Shown one piece after another: positions 23,416 through 35,800 of a stretch of 64,000 bases of DNA; within the stretch, counting starts at the first letter, position 1, and the number at the start of each line of letters is the position of its first letter. The DNA is from Megamerina dolium. Lineage: Eukaryota; Arthropoda; Insecta; Diptera; Megamerinidae. The position numbers and the translations under genes are program-made. The notes below the pieces were generated by a model. That model ran no database searches. It saw only the letters and a list, made by a program, of their open reading frames with translations, and was not told the DNA's origin. The stretch is taken from NCBI GenBank assembly GCA_963854835.1, contig OY978526.1, positions 31,237,073 through 31,301,072 of the forward strand. Reading direction: 5' to 3'.

Positions 23416-26400
23416 CTAGAAGCGGCGGCCAAAATACACATGACCCATCCCTGTATCACGGTATATTTCGGCAAAACCGAGTTTTGCATAATACTGTGCC
23501 TGATCCACGTTCTTATCCGATAGCCGTACATGAACTCCAAAACAACCGTTCGCTCGCAACGCGGCCAATGTCACAGTTAACAAACGTTTTGTAACCTGCT
23601 CCCGTGCATTAGTATTGCCCAATACAGCAGCTGACATAACAGCTGGGTACAATGTAATCACTTCCGGAACAGGTACTTGCTGCTTGTAATTGTGGAACTC
23701 ATTAATCATAACATGCAGCACATCGTTCAATTTTGCACAATTCGTTAGAGATTCGCCGCTATTCTCTGTTAATGTTTTCGCGTACTTGTCGCACATTGCC
23801 GGTATCCAGCAGATCTCTATATTCCGTAGGAATACCTGTATATCCATTGCGGCTGCAATATAGCCAACCATGGTATTGGAGTTGTCATGAGCCACAATAC
23901 AAAATTCTGGATTGAATGTAATGAACGGGCCAACTAAAGTATCACATATAACACTGCACAGATTATCCGGTAAAGTGCTGGCTTCTTGCTCCGTTAGACC
24001 AAGTTGGATGGTCAAGAACGCACGTATGCACATTTGATTGACTTCGACCTCATCTACAGGAGCATATGGACGTAACACATGACAGTCGGTTGTGGGCGTT
24101 TCCGGTAATTTATAAAGGAATAAATCGTTGCCAGAATCAACTGGTATTAAACGCTGAAAATATATTAAATCAGATGATACTATAAAAAGTTTGAAAATAT
24201 AAGAAAACAGCACTCTACCTGCAAATCTGCCGTGAGTCCACCACGAAAAACCCATGGTTCCTGTTCACCCGACATGTATGCCTCTTTCCAACCTTTGCTA
24301 AACCCTGCAAATATTCGCAAAAACTTCAACACATCCTTAGGCAATTTTACTTTGTCTATTAATATTACATGTATAGCTGCCCTGTATAAACGTGTAGACA
24401 TTCTGTGGAAAATGACCAAGGCATAGCCATTTAATGAAAGCGTTCAAAAGTGTGAGCGCACCCGCAATATCCCATACGTATGAAAATAAGTCATAACAAA
24501 TTTCTTTGTTCGCACAGTTTGATACTTTTTTCAACAGATTTTGGACATCGTTCGTCAACGTGGAGAATGCCTCCGCTCGTTGCAACCACTCAGCAACATC
24601 CGGTGTGGGTGTTAACGTTTCGTGCGTTGACGTTTTTGACTTTGTCTCATCTACTCCTCTCGACAATAATACATTTGCATTAACTTTCAACCAATTAAAC
24701 TCGTTAAGTAATTTATAACCGCGACTACCATGTTCGAAAGGTAAATAGAATAGATCACAAAGTAAATGGAGATCTTCGACTGTCATTTTACTCTCGTCAA
24801 TATTGTCTATTGCATTATTCCTACAAGCAAATCAAGATACATACATTAGCCAATCTTACGTAAAGCAACTAATGGAGTCTTAAAGATTTCGAAAAATTAT
24901 TTTTCGGTCGAAGCTTTACGACACTTACTTTTCACCCACTTCCTCTACTTCCTCCTTCATCTCAGCATTCGAGAGTGGTGATGGTTCTGAACTTTCAACC
25001 TGCATGCTATTCTGTAGATAAATTGAAACAATAAAGTACATGAATATAATAAAAAACTAAGAAATACCCATACATTTAACTCATCGGACATTACAACATC
25101 TTCTGAAATAGCTTTCCGCTCTACCTCTTCCTTTGGTGATGTCTGAGATGCTAAACTGCTACCGCATTCCATTGGTTCATTCAATGCATTTTCTGAGCTG
25201 CCATTGTTTTCATCCAACATATTATCGGTATTAATTGAAAGTGCGACATTGACAACAGGCTCTACGGATTTTTCGCCAATTACAATATCTTCAATTGGTG
25301 AAGTCTTAATTACATCGTCCGAATTCTCATTTAAAGTGCCGGCACTTTTTGATTCCTCCTTCAAATCATTCGATGCTTCACTCGTTTCTTCATTTGTATT
25401 CGACAAACATACTGCAGTGTCACCACGGTTAATTAGCTCATCTGCGGCAGCTTCTACATGCATTATTGGAACTGGCACTATGGAAATTGGTATCTTTTTC
25501 GGTAATTCCATATTAGAAATCACACTCGTCGTAATGGGATTCATTATGTTGTCATTGGTAATGACTTTTGTCGGCGAGACCAAGGAATTCATCACGGGAT
25601 TTGCAATAGGATTCATTGCCGAAGAATTGACTGTTGTGCAGACCTCTGCAAGTGCTTGCAATTGTGTGGTATTCACTTCGGGTACGGTAGCTGTTTTCGA
25701 ATTGGTCGATGTTGTAGTAGTTGTGGTGAGACTCATGCATGTGTTGATCGAAGGTATAATGGGTATTATGGGCATGACCACTATAAATATAACAGAGAAA
25801 TTGAAATATTACTGGCAAACAAAATGATTATTCATTATTTCACTAACTTGTTACTTGCGGCTGTGGTTTTGTAATTGGGCCCCAGGCTTCTTTTTCTATG
25901 AAAAACTCTGGTAACCATTCAGATATAGCATTTCTAAATAATAATATGTAATATTGATTAGTTGTATTGTAGTGTTATTCGAGGGTATATTATTATTTGA
26001 TTATTACTTAAGTGCTATGAGTGGATGATAAACGTTCTTGGATATACATCCATCTGCAGGTAGCATCTCAATACATGTTCCATCATCGTTTTCAGTTTCA
26101 AGCTTAATATCGGCAGATAGTGATCCTATATATGAAGAAGTAATGGGGCTTACTAAACTTCTCCACATAATTTTACATTCGAACTTACTGTTTACTTTCG
26201 AATCTAGGCTACATTTTGACCAATTCGCAAGCGTATGTATGGCTATGGTATTCGCATGAAATTCACAATTCGGATTGGTCATTACTCCACGTAAATGCGG
26301 TATTAATTCTGGCGATCGTCCCGAATAAGGGCCAAGGAATACCCGCTTTTGGTCATAATCGTTGGCATGCAGATTATCCCAGATAACAGGCGGTCGCCGG

Positions 26401-27377
26401 AGAACTTCGGTTAACTCTTGAATTGCATCCAATGCTATAATTTTCGATATGACTTTATTGCCGGTCCACATTATCTCAATATCGCGATTTAGTTTCGATC
26501 CCAATGTATTTAAGTACTCCGAATCATGCACAGTAGGTACTGCGCGTGAACTGCAGTACTGTGTTGGGCAAAACAAAAATGTCGGATTTCCCAAATGTGA
26601 GTAAACTTCATTGGTAACTGAGACCTTTAAGTAAATATGGATACCATGATATAATCTCGTGAAAAAATAAATGTCAATCAATTTACCTGCGCATTAGCAA
26701 AGGTTTGAAAGACCTCTTTATCAGCTTTAGATAATTCCGATTCAATATCATCAAACAAGAGGGCAAATGCTTCGCAACCGAATTGTGATACCTGGTCCAG
26801 TTTTCGTTTCAGTGTTTGGATCTCTTTCTGGCTACTATACGTCATATCTAGTCCAGGTGATAAAGCATAGTAAAACGTAACACCATGCTCCTTGGCAGCT
26901 GCAATAAGACCTGGAATAATGATTACAAAATGATAGCCATACTATTTCACAGGCTTAATTCCATCAACCTACTGGACAAGTGATCTGCTTCTTCCACTGT
27001 ATACAGTTCGCGCCAATAAGCACGGTGTTTGTAGTCATCTTTGGGAGCATACACATACGAGTCCATACCCCATTTTTTTAGTCTTCAAAAGTAAAGAGAA
27101 ATAATACACACATACATATAAAACTAGTAGCAGTTAATTTACTAAATGTGTTTACTTGCGAAAGAGATCCTTTCTTTGTTCAGTTGTCCATGGGCGACCA
27201 TAGAATCCTAAGAAAAAAGAAGTATCAAACAAATGAATATGTATGTATATGTATTTGAGAAGGAGCTCTTTATTCACCTTCGATAACTCCACAAATAAAA
27301 TTCTTTTTTTCCTCTATCACTTTCTGTCCCGCAGTTTTTGCAGGGCTTTCAGTCTTTATTCCCTCTTCCTCCTGCAT
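23416..27377 (-). CDS. Oga: O-GlcNAcase (protein O-GlcNAc hydrolase)
   Basis: Oga removes O-linked GlcNAc from nuclear and cytosolic Ser/Thr. Eleven exons (minus): 27377-27278, 27207-27156, 27082-26973, 26910-26687, 26624-26008, 25933-25848, 25780-25074, 25011-24929, 24820-24369, 24304-24219, 24153-23416 (TAG); 1084 aa. GH84 domain, about residues 25-340: [24 protein letters not shown], then LLFDDIE with the catalytic Asp pair near 141-142, and [11 protein letters not shown] Thr/Ser/Glu-rich insert, encoded by exon 7 (about 400-630), separates it from the helical stalk ([24 protein letters not shown]). The C-terminal acetyltransferase-like domain ends [15 protein letters not shown]. The start was chosen as the first ATG before the GH84 block. 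The 24305-24368 intron is only 64 nt. Intact. Confidence 0.95.
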
Positions 27378-28676
27378 TTAAAACCAATATCTTAATAGCA
27401 AAAGAATCTCAATATGTATGATAATTTGTATCTATCACAACTATTTTCTATAAATGGTTAATTTTGCCAAAGAAAAGACTTTCTTAGCACAAATGAAATC
27501 AACTTTTGCCAAAGCAAACGACCTCAATTGCAGCGGCTATAAGTTATCGATAACAGTTTGCCAAATCAAAGTGATGCATACCCTCTTATAATTTTCAAAG
27601 GAAAACGGTTCAACGGCAAGATAAACATGTTAAAATGAAATGCGACATTGTATCAACAGGATGGATTTGTGTAATAAGCTACTAAATTTTCCCACCCATT
27701 CATAGCAGTGTGTATTTAATTAGCATAGGTCTGTAATCATAGTCGAAATATAGTACACCTTAAAAAGTATAGACTTATTGACGGACGTCCTTAAGTCAAC
27801 GATTTTAATTTGTTTATGATGTTATGTCACATTGGAAATTAACCTGCCCATGAACGTTATGCAATTGCACTAGTGTTCATTATTATTTGATTTGAAATAC
27901 TGCAGTGGGATAGATTAGGGCTGTGGAATTAATCGTTTGTTCAAAAATTTTGATAAATCAAAATAATCATTTAATCAAATGTGAATTTATTCGAATAATC
28001 ATGAAATTTAATATTCAAAAATTGCATTTTTAGATTATTCAGAACTTTGATTCATCAGAATAAAATTATAGAATATTTAAGATATTTTGTAATATTTTTT
28101 GCAATACAAAGTAGACACGAAGCTTTCCAAAGCTGTGAATATGAGAATGCGTTTAATGTTATTATTCCCAAAAAAATTTTAAAAACAAAGTAGAAATAAA
28201 AATTAAAAATATTTTGGTTAATAAATAATAAAATAATTTCAATTTTGATAAATCCCAATTTGAATTAAGTGAAATGTTTGACAATCACTTTAGACATTTG
28301 CTCGTTGCGCCGATTTTTAATTCTAGATTAGACTTTCGGCGCAATACTTCTGACTGCCTACTTTTCTAATTATCTCGCGCGCACAGTTGCGCCTGGGTAG
28401 GCCAACATGAACGGGCGTATGTGTATGTTGCTTTGCTTTACTTTTTTTTTTTCATTCGTGTGAACTCTCTTATTCCCCAACTTAATTACTATTCTAATTA
28501 TACATTTACGCAAAACATATGATTTTTGTCATACTGTTGTCATAGTGCTACCACCTGCAACAAATACACGTTGGGATGACTTCAAGTTGATTAGTATTCA
28601 GTTTGTTTACAATATTTTAATTACATATTTATTTTTTCCATCGCCGGAAATGCTGTATTTGTAATGAAGGAAAAAA
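27378..28676. other. Divergent region between Oga and the NAT8-like gene
   Basis: The two genes point away from each other, so their promoters lie here. The middle (about 27800-28260) is a dispersed repeat also present inverted at 56280-56880. No other gene is supported. Confidence 0.5.
27800..28260 (+). repeat. Dispersed repeat containing AGGGCTGTGGAATTAATCG element (copy 1)
   Basis: From 27917 the motif AGGGCTGTGGAATTAATCGT then TTGTTCAAAA begins a stretch rich in ATTAATCAAAAT units. The reverse complement of 56280-56702 carries the same sequence. Similarity also extends leftwards (ACCTGCCCA, GCAATTGC, AAATACTRCAGTGG). The right end of this copy is truncated near 28255. Confidence 0.65.
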
Positions 28677-29681
28677 ATGCAGCCTTTTATTGTGATACGA
28701 AATTATTGCGATGATGATGAACTTAAGTGTCAAGAGCTTGTACGTGATTATATCATGTCATTTGCAATGAAATGCTTTTACTGTTTTTGTTTTCGAGAGG
28801 TAATCAATAATTCAATAACTCGTCATTACTAGCTTTCAAAATAATTTCGAACTATCGTAAACTGTTGCAGATTACATTACAATTTATTGTTATTACATGG
28901 GCAATCTTATTTATATTCCTTGGTGTTCCATTATCCTTCTGTGCACTTACCATACCAGGTTGCGTATTTTTTCTGTTTGTCGGAACCTATTTTTCCTTCT
29001 ATGCCAAAGCGGCTGAATTAATGCGGGTATGTTAACTGGAAAATATTGAATCAATTATTCTATAAATATAATAAAAATAGACAAAACCAAATCAATCGTT
29101 GGTTGCCGAGTGCTACGAGCCGTTTATTTTTCGTTGTGAACCAAGTGAGGCTTCTTATCAAATATTTATGCAGGATGCACCATATGAGTCGTCATTTAAG
29201 AATAAGTTTCGGAAAAAGGTAGACTGCTATCTTATAATCATTAAACCAATTGATTTTATACTATTATATACTTTATTTTAGATCGTCGCCACGGTTAGTG
29301 TTAAAAACCATGGATCAATATATAATGCTGCATGGATATACAGATTTGCGATTGCACCACAATATCCGTTCCAAAAAATAATTGAACCAATGATAAATTT
29401 AGTGACAAAAAACAGTAAAACGAATGGTTATAATTCACTAGAATGTACATTATCCGAATGGCAAGATGATGAGCGTGATTTCTATGATAACCTGGGGTAT
29501 ATTACCACATATTTCTCTCAGAATTTGTACATTATACAAATAATATATTGTATTTTCTATTCGAAGGTTTGCCACACGCCAAATATATCACAAGCAAATT
29601 ATAGGCAGTAGCTTAACTGTGATGAAGACGCAATTAACATATGACCTATTCGCTGAAGCCAATTTAAACAATCATAGTTAA
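28677..29681 (+). CDS. NAT8-like membrane N-acetyltransferase
   Basis: Five exons, 28677-28799, 28871-29026, 29081-29218, 29282-29496 and 29567-29681 (TAA), give 248 aa. The layout matches NAT8-type acetyltransferases: an N-terminal IRNYCDDDELKCQELVRDYI strand-helix, two adjacent hydrophobic segments (about residues 45-65 and 66-88, ITLQFIVITWAILFIFLGVP and CALTIPGCVFFLFVGTYF), then a GNAT-like half with VATVSVKN, a central helix (IIEPMINLVTKNSKTNGYNS) and YDNLGFATRQ near the end. It lacks an obvious Q/RxxGxG/A acetyl-CoA loop, so activity is uncertain; substrate unknown. ER membrane location is inferred from the family. A poly(A) signal is at 29748-29753. Confidence 0.7.
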
Positions 29682-30779
29682 TATGCGTATATGTACTATA
29701 TACTGATGTTTCTGGGTCGAATATTATATTACATAGATTACTGCACTAATAAACTTGACATTTCATTATTATTATGTATATATAATTAGCTATTCACTGC
29801 TACTGTAATTTTATTGTACCACAATACTCTTATGAAAACAGCATTATACCATTGTAAGTTTTAGCCCGTATGATTCTGATCCACTGATATAGCTATTAAT
29901 GCATAAATAAATGTAAAATATATACATACATACGTATACATATATATGATTTAAGAAATAGTGTACAGAAATTGCATTTGAAGCTTAAATATATGTATAT
30001 CGCACGTGTAAAACTAAATTGAATTAAATAGACTCGTAATTTTTGTTTTATTATTTACCGTTAGAATTTGAATTGAGCGTTTAACAGTTCAATCAAAATG
30101 GATGATTTACGATTTATTCGATTAACAAGAAATGTTAATTTAATTCGCTATGTTAATCTACAGCATTTGCTCTCCTGGTCATGTCATTGCTCTCTTCAAC
30201 ATCTCTATATACTGCAACTCTGTTAAGTGACCTCGATATTGTAATCAGCGAAAAGCTCAAAGTTAAAAAGATTATTTTCTAAAATTGAAAACGTCTTAAT
30301 CATATTGATTTCATGGAGTTTTTAAATATATCTTTATGGGCAGGGATGAGATTTCGACTAAAAAATGCTAATTCGATAAGTCTTATTTCTTTTTCCATTT
30401 AATTTTAACTGATTCAGTGAAAGCCTGCAAATCTTGAAAAAAAATCGAAATCTGGCATCGTTTGGCTTTTCGGACTTTAGTTGTGGAGCAACTTCCATAC
30501 AACAACACTAAATAATTTTTCAGGCTTTAGCATCTAAAGGCGCAACGTCTGAAAGCCTTGGTATGGAGGTTGAGCTATAGAGGCCCTTACTAAGATTTGC
30601 ACTCGGTTTTCGATCTTCGCTAATTATTGAAGATGGAATGTCAAATTCATTTTATGAGCTGTGCAAACCTGCAGAAATTTTCGTTGAGTAATGAATTTTC
30701 TGTCGAACAGAATTTTGCTTTCGTTGCTGAAAATGTATGAATTTGGCGTTTCCTAAACAATTTTTATTATTGGGTGTGT

Positions 30780-31260
30780 GAGTTAGTAACCGGCCTTTTT
30801 TTGTGCTCTAAAATCATTTATTTTTAAAAATTCTGTAAAAAAAACGTGTCATTCAAAGAATTGTCCATCAGAAACTATGACATTTCCCCATCTTTCTGGA
30901 AGTTTATGGATTCCATCCTAAAAGAACTTCTCCGGCTTGGCGGCCAAAAACGAATCGAACCAATTTTTGATTCCGGTGACTGAAGTGAAGCGTATTCCAT
31001 TAAGGCCGTTCTGCATGGACTGAAACAAGTGGTAATCTGAAGGTCTGAGCTATAAGGCAGGTGCGGTAAAACTTATCATCCGCTATTAGCAATATAGTTA
31101 TTGGCCGTGCGAGTCATGGTGAAAAATTACCGACTCGTGTCTGGTCGCATATTCCGGTCGTTTCCCGATCGTTGCTCTTTTCAACCGCATGAATTGTAAT
31201 CGGTACAGCATATTTAAAAAGACATTAATTCACATACCCAATAATTTCATGCAACTCTAA
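30780..31260 (-). pseudogene. Mariner transposase relic, C-terminal half
   Basis: Minus-strand fragments read KRPEYATRHESVIFHHDSHG near 31150 (the family 'HDNARPH' block, altered), then SDYHLFQSMQNGLNG-like text in shifted frames and GIRFTSVTGIKNWFDSF, and finally GIHKLPERWGNVIVSDGQFF. These are the ordered C-terminal blocks of a DD34D mariner. The N-terminal half is missing, and stops and frameshifts are frequent. Confidence 0.7.
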
Positions 31261-31269
31261 GGTCAACAA

Positions 31270-31455
31270 GAAGGGATGATTTCACTGATGGAAGAAAACC
31301 CAACCCAATTCACAATAGCCCCATTTTTCATGGAATATCAAATGAAAATTCGTTCACTCGGCAACTAGAAAGGATGGTTTCACTGATGGAAGAAAACTCA
31401 ACCCAACTCACAATAGCGCCATCTTTCATGGAATATCAAATGAAAATTTGTTCTC
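31270..31455. repeat. Direct duplication of about 85 bp
   Basis: Units at about 31270-31355 and 31368-31455 share GATGGAAGAAAAC, CAACCCAA, TCACAATAGC and TTCATGGAATATCAAATG with roughly 90% identity by eye. They lie just left of the mariner relic's expected N-terminal part. Confidence 0.7.
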
Positions 31456-32413
31456 AGCACTTTCGACTACGGTCGAAGATCGCACTCAACTCATAATTGT
31501 ATGATAATAGGAATGTGAATATATATGTGATTCAGCGTTATATAACGGAAAATGAATTTCCAAAATAATTATCTTTTATTTTTTCGCTAAAAGTATAATT
31601 TTTTATGCTTTTTCTCTGTAGCAAGCCACTTTTATCGAACCAGAAACATTTATTTTGTGACTTTTTCCAAAATATTTCCGCCTAATAGAAAGCAATGCGT
31701 GAACTAAATCGTTTTAAAAAATCAAATCTATTTGTTCAAGAATACAATCATCAAACATCTTCGACGATCTTCCTAATTTCGGACCAAGTCGCAAAATTCG
31801 GGAAATTGCAGTCGCATAAAGGCAAACTTGTCGTGAACGTTGAATATCGCAGAGTAAGACCTACACTTTTTACGACGAAAGCATGTTGACCGTACTTTTT
31901 GGCATCTCACACGCACTGCTCGAATTACGCGATAATACATTGTATTGCTCCGATCTGTTGGGCAGTCATTTTATATCGCGATGAATAGTCTAGAACTTCA
32001 TCATAAATTGTTCAGCAGAGGAATGATGCAGCATCGAATGGACAGTTTTTTAACAATGCCTTCACACAACTTCAAAGTAGTTCAAGGATCTTTTCTTTCT
32101 ACTTATCCTTTGTGCACATAAAAAAAAATACACACCAATATATTTATTTAGACAGAAGTCCATTCCCTTTATGCCAGATGATAATGTCTTTTACACATAC
32201 AAGTACACATATGTATAATTAAAATATTTCTGTCAAATTTTGTATCAGGCCATGGGTCATTACTGTAAATGCATTTTGTTGTTGTTGTTGTTTAGTCATG
32301 TAAATAAAATGTTTATACATAAATATAAATATATATATATAGCTGTGAACAAAGCTAAACAAGTAGTACAATAATCATAATGTAAAATATATATACTATA
32401 TATTTAGAGAAAG

Positions 32414-32484
32414 CTAAAGAAGTGCCAGACGTTCGTCGTATCTGCCGGACGCTTGGCTACTGGGACTGTTACGCAGCTTACTCA
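32414..32484 (-). CDS. Candidate alternative terminal exon (unassigned)
   Basis: On the minus strand an acceptor TTTTGCAG precedes 32484. A phase-1 frame then runs 23 codons to TAG at 32414, reading VSKLRNSPSSQASGRYDERL then ALL. It is clearly richer in GC and in varied codons than its surroundings. It sits 387 nt beyond the Unc-115 stop. Upstream Unc-115 exons ending in phase 1 (34014 or 39300) could splice to it in frame, which would give an isoform without the villin headpiece. I do not recognise the peptide. Confidence 0.35.
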
Positions 32485-32870
32485 CTGCAAAATTCCATTA
32501 CACTTACAGCATACTATAATGTTTTACTATTTTTTATTTTTATTATTAACTAGCTTGCTTCACGACTTGGTTTCAGCACTATGTATTTTGATTTCGTTTA
32601 TTTCCATACAGCAAGCAGAGTAGCCTATATATGGGTGGTGAGTACATTTGAAGGATTTATTGTGAGTCGTTGAAAGCGCGCGCGTGTGTGGCTGTGGTTT
32701 TTTTTTTTTTGTTTTATTTTGTTTAATTTCTTTGTTATATTTATTTATTTGCATTTTTTCATTTTTAGCTTCTTATTTCTTGTTTGTAGCATGTATGTAC
32801 GTAATTAAAACGAGCGTATAAATTTGGTTTCGTCCCGAGCTATTTGCTCTGTTTTGCAATTGATTTGATT

Positions 32871-35800
32871 TTAAAACAACTTGGCCCGCCGTTTTAACTC
32901 ATTTCGTCGCCACTGTGGCTGTCGATAAAATTCTGATCTTGCACACTGCAGGACATGTTCAAATTCGACATCTGATAAATGTCGCTGTGAATATAAAAAC
33001 AGAATTATGATTATAAGATGAGGTGAGCGCGTATGATTGATGTATGTAAGGTACATACCTCTAAATTGCAGCGATCAACATCTGTTGGCAGACGATAATT
33101 TGTAATAATCAATAAATGATAAGGATAAATTTTAGCTGGTTCATGCACTAGCATCGAGTGTGCCATATTGGGCAAGCTGCGCCTAATTAAACCCGCTTGT
33201 GGATAATGATAGGATAATGCGCCCGAATAGGTGCTTGATGCTGGCAAATCTCCACCCATCTGAAAGGAAATTCAAGTCAAATTAATATAGTAATTAGAAA
33301 AACAATTGAAATATCAGAGCACTAAAAGAATATAGTCAATTTGGTGCAAATCACAAGTGAATTACAATGTACGATCTTACGATCTTTTTAATTTTATTAT
33401 TTTTTTTTATGTGGCACTTATAGGCGAGCTTCTCTTCCGGTACTGTTGTGCGTCTGAAAATAGCCGGTTCCGAACAGCAGAACCCTTGTGACGTCACTTT
33501 TTCGGAGATTTATCATAGAGCTCTTTTAGAAGCTTTTTCATGGCAAATTGTTACTGTCAAAAGAATTGCCATATGCTTGCCGGCAGGTGGGTACCGTTCA
33601 AAAGAAAAATCTTTTCAATATTGAAGATGTTCTTCAGCTGGGGATTGAATCTACGGCCTACATATCAGTTTGACTTCAAAGAATCGTGAGTTTAGAGTTA
33701 TAAATTATATTCCTCTGACTCCAATAGAGCCTTTACGAAATGAAGACTGCATTTTGTATGCAGGACTCAAATAAGTATTTCCATAACTGGAAACTGTTCA
33801 TCAAATGTGGCACCAATGAAAGATATTTCATTAAATGCATGCTTTTATGGCTCTGAATCAATATACAAGTGTTCATAAATAACATACCAAAGCACGTCGA
33901 TCACCTTCCGTGATGGAATCCACTGATGCTGGAAGTAAAAAAGGGAAAAAGTTTAAATAATTTTTTAAATTATCTAAAAAACGTATGATCAAGACAATAG
34001 ATATAAAGTTTACCTTCGGATTTTCCACAACTCAGATCTGTGCTATGCGTTTTGTCGCCCAGACCTCCATACGAAAAGTCCTGTACAATTGTAAATATTA
34101 AAAATCAATATGAGAATCATATGTAGAACAATGTTTTGAAGCATAACAAAACAAATGCGTAAAGTAGATGAAAATACATAGTGATATGTGTATTAATACG
34201 TTTGGTAAATATCGTATTACATGTGTAGTGCGCATTATAAAAGCAAGATAGATAATTCGAAAATAATAACAAAACCAAACCAAATAAAAAAAAACGTTTA
34301 TACATAAAATTATTTCATCCAACAACGATGCTCGCACGTTTACTAGTAACATCTAAAACATGCACTATTTGAGATAAATCCATTAAGAAGAAAAAAAAAA
34401 AAATAAAACAAAAGAATCAAGCAGAATCAAATGTGTGATACAAAAAATGTAGGTACGGGTTGACTAGCAACGGTATACGGCCTGTGTACTCCATATAAGG
34501 ACTGTGCACGACAACGTGTGTGAAAGCATGCCATTGATTGGATGTATTAAAACAAAACGAATGCTTATCCTGAAATCATATACACTATAAAAAAATTCAA
34601 AAATAATTTTATAGGCATTTTAAAATTTGGAAATTGTCCGTGCACTGCCCGTATTTGCTAGCAATTGAAAAGCTACTAGTGATATTACTTTATAAAAATG
34701 TTTAAAATGTGGATATAATGAAAATTTGTATAATGACTAGTCGACATCGTTTTTATATAATTATATTTGCAAGATTTTGTATTTATTTTTTTTTTATTAA
34801 ATTTTCATTTTAATTTGAATGGAATTATAATAATAATATGGAGCAAAATTTTTATTCAAATAATAGGTTTGTTCGCTACATACAACTTTAAAGAATTGTT
34901 AACAATTGTCGACAGGAAAGCGTTCGCGTACTCGATTTATTTGACAGAGAATTAAAAAACGAGAGCGTAGAAATGTAAATGTGACAGTCAAATTTTCCAT
35001 CACCTATAGAAAACAAAAAAAAAAAAAAAAAACAATGCAACTGTCAATTTCGAACTGTAAATGTCAATTTAAGAGTTTCCGATAGTGTAATTTGTTTTTA
35101 TTTTTTTTTATGACAAAAAATATGGCAACATAAACGAACAAACCTAATATCAGAGTACGCTTAAAATCAGATGTTTTCATTATAAAAATGTTTTCGGTTG
35201 TAGTTGAATCCGATCGCTGTCGAAAGCGGATTTGAATCTGCATTACTCTTCGTTTATTAAATGTGAAACCGGCATCATGTCCGAATGTGATTTGTTATCT
35301 GATTCGAACATGAATTCGACATTTCGATTTAAAGTCGATATTACTGTCGAAAATTAAAACTGTCACCTTTAGCAACAGGATTCTACAACAACCCCTATTT
35401 AAATTGATTGTAAGGTAATAGAAAAAAAAAAAAAATGGACCATATAATTAGCATGATCATTACGTATGTCGACTTTTAAACTTAAAAATGGAAAAATATA
35501 CTCGTTTGTACATGCTTATGCAAACGTTAAGTACTATGACGTCGAATTCTACGAAGCAAGACAAATTTGACACAACACTGAAAGCTCTTACAGTATTAGC
35601 GTGCATAACAGAAGCACCCGTAGACGTGGTAGAACTGAAAGTGTGAGAGCGTGGAGCCAAGCCGTATCCGGGTTTGGGAACATGACGCAGAGCGCTCACC
35701 ACTAATGTTGTGGATGGATAGATGTTCGTTGTAAAGCGTCAATGATGGACGATGATGATGATGATGATTAGTAAATGGTGGTTATGGTATTAAAGTAGGT

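Larger units (their letters stand above)
29682..32413. other. Spacer with mariner debris
   Basis: This includes the poly(A) site of the NAT8-like gene, a mariner relic (30780-31260) and an 85-bp direct duplication (31270-31455). Otherwise AT-rich, without a supported gene. Confidence 0.5.
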
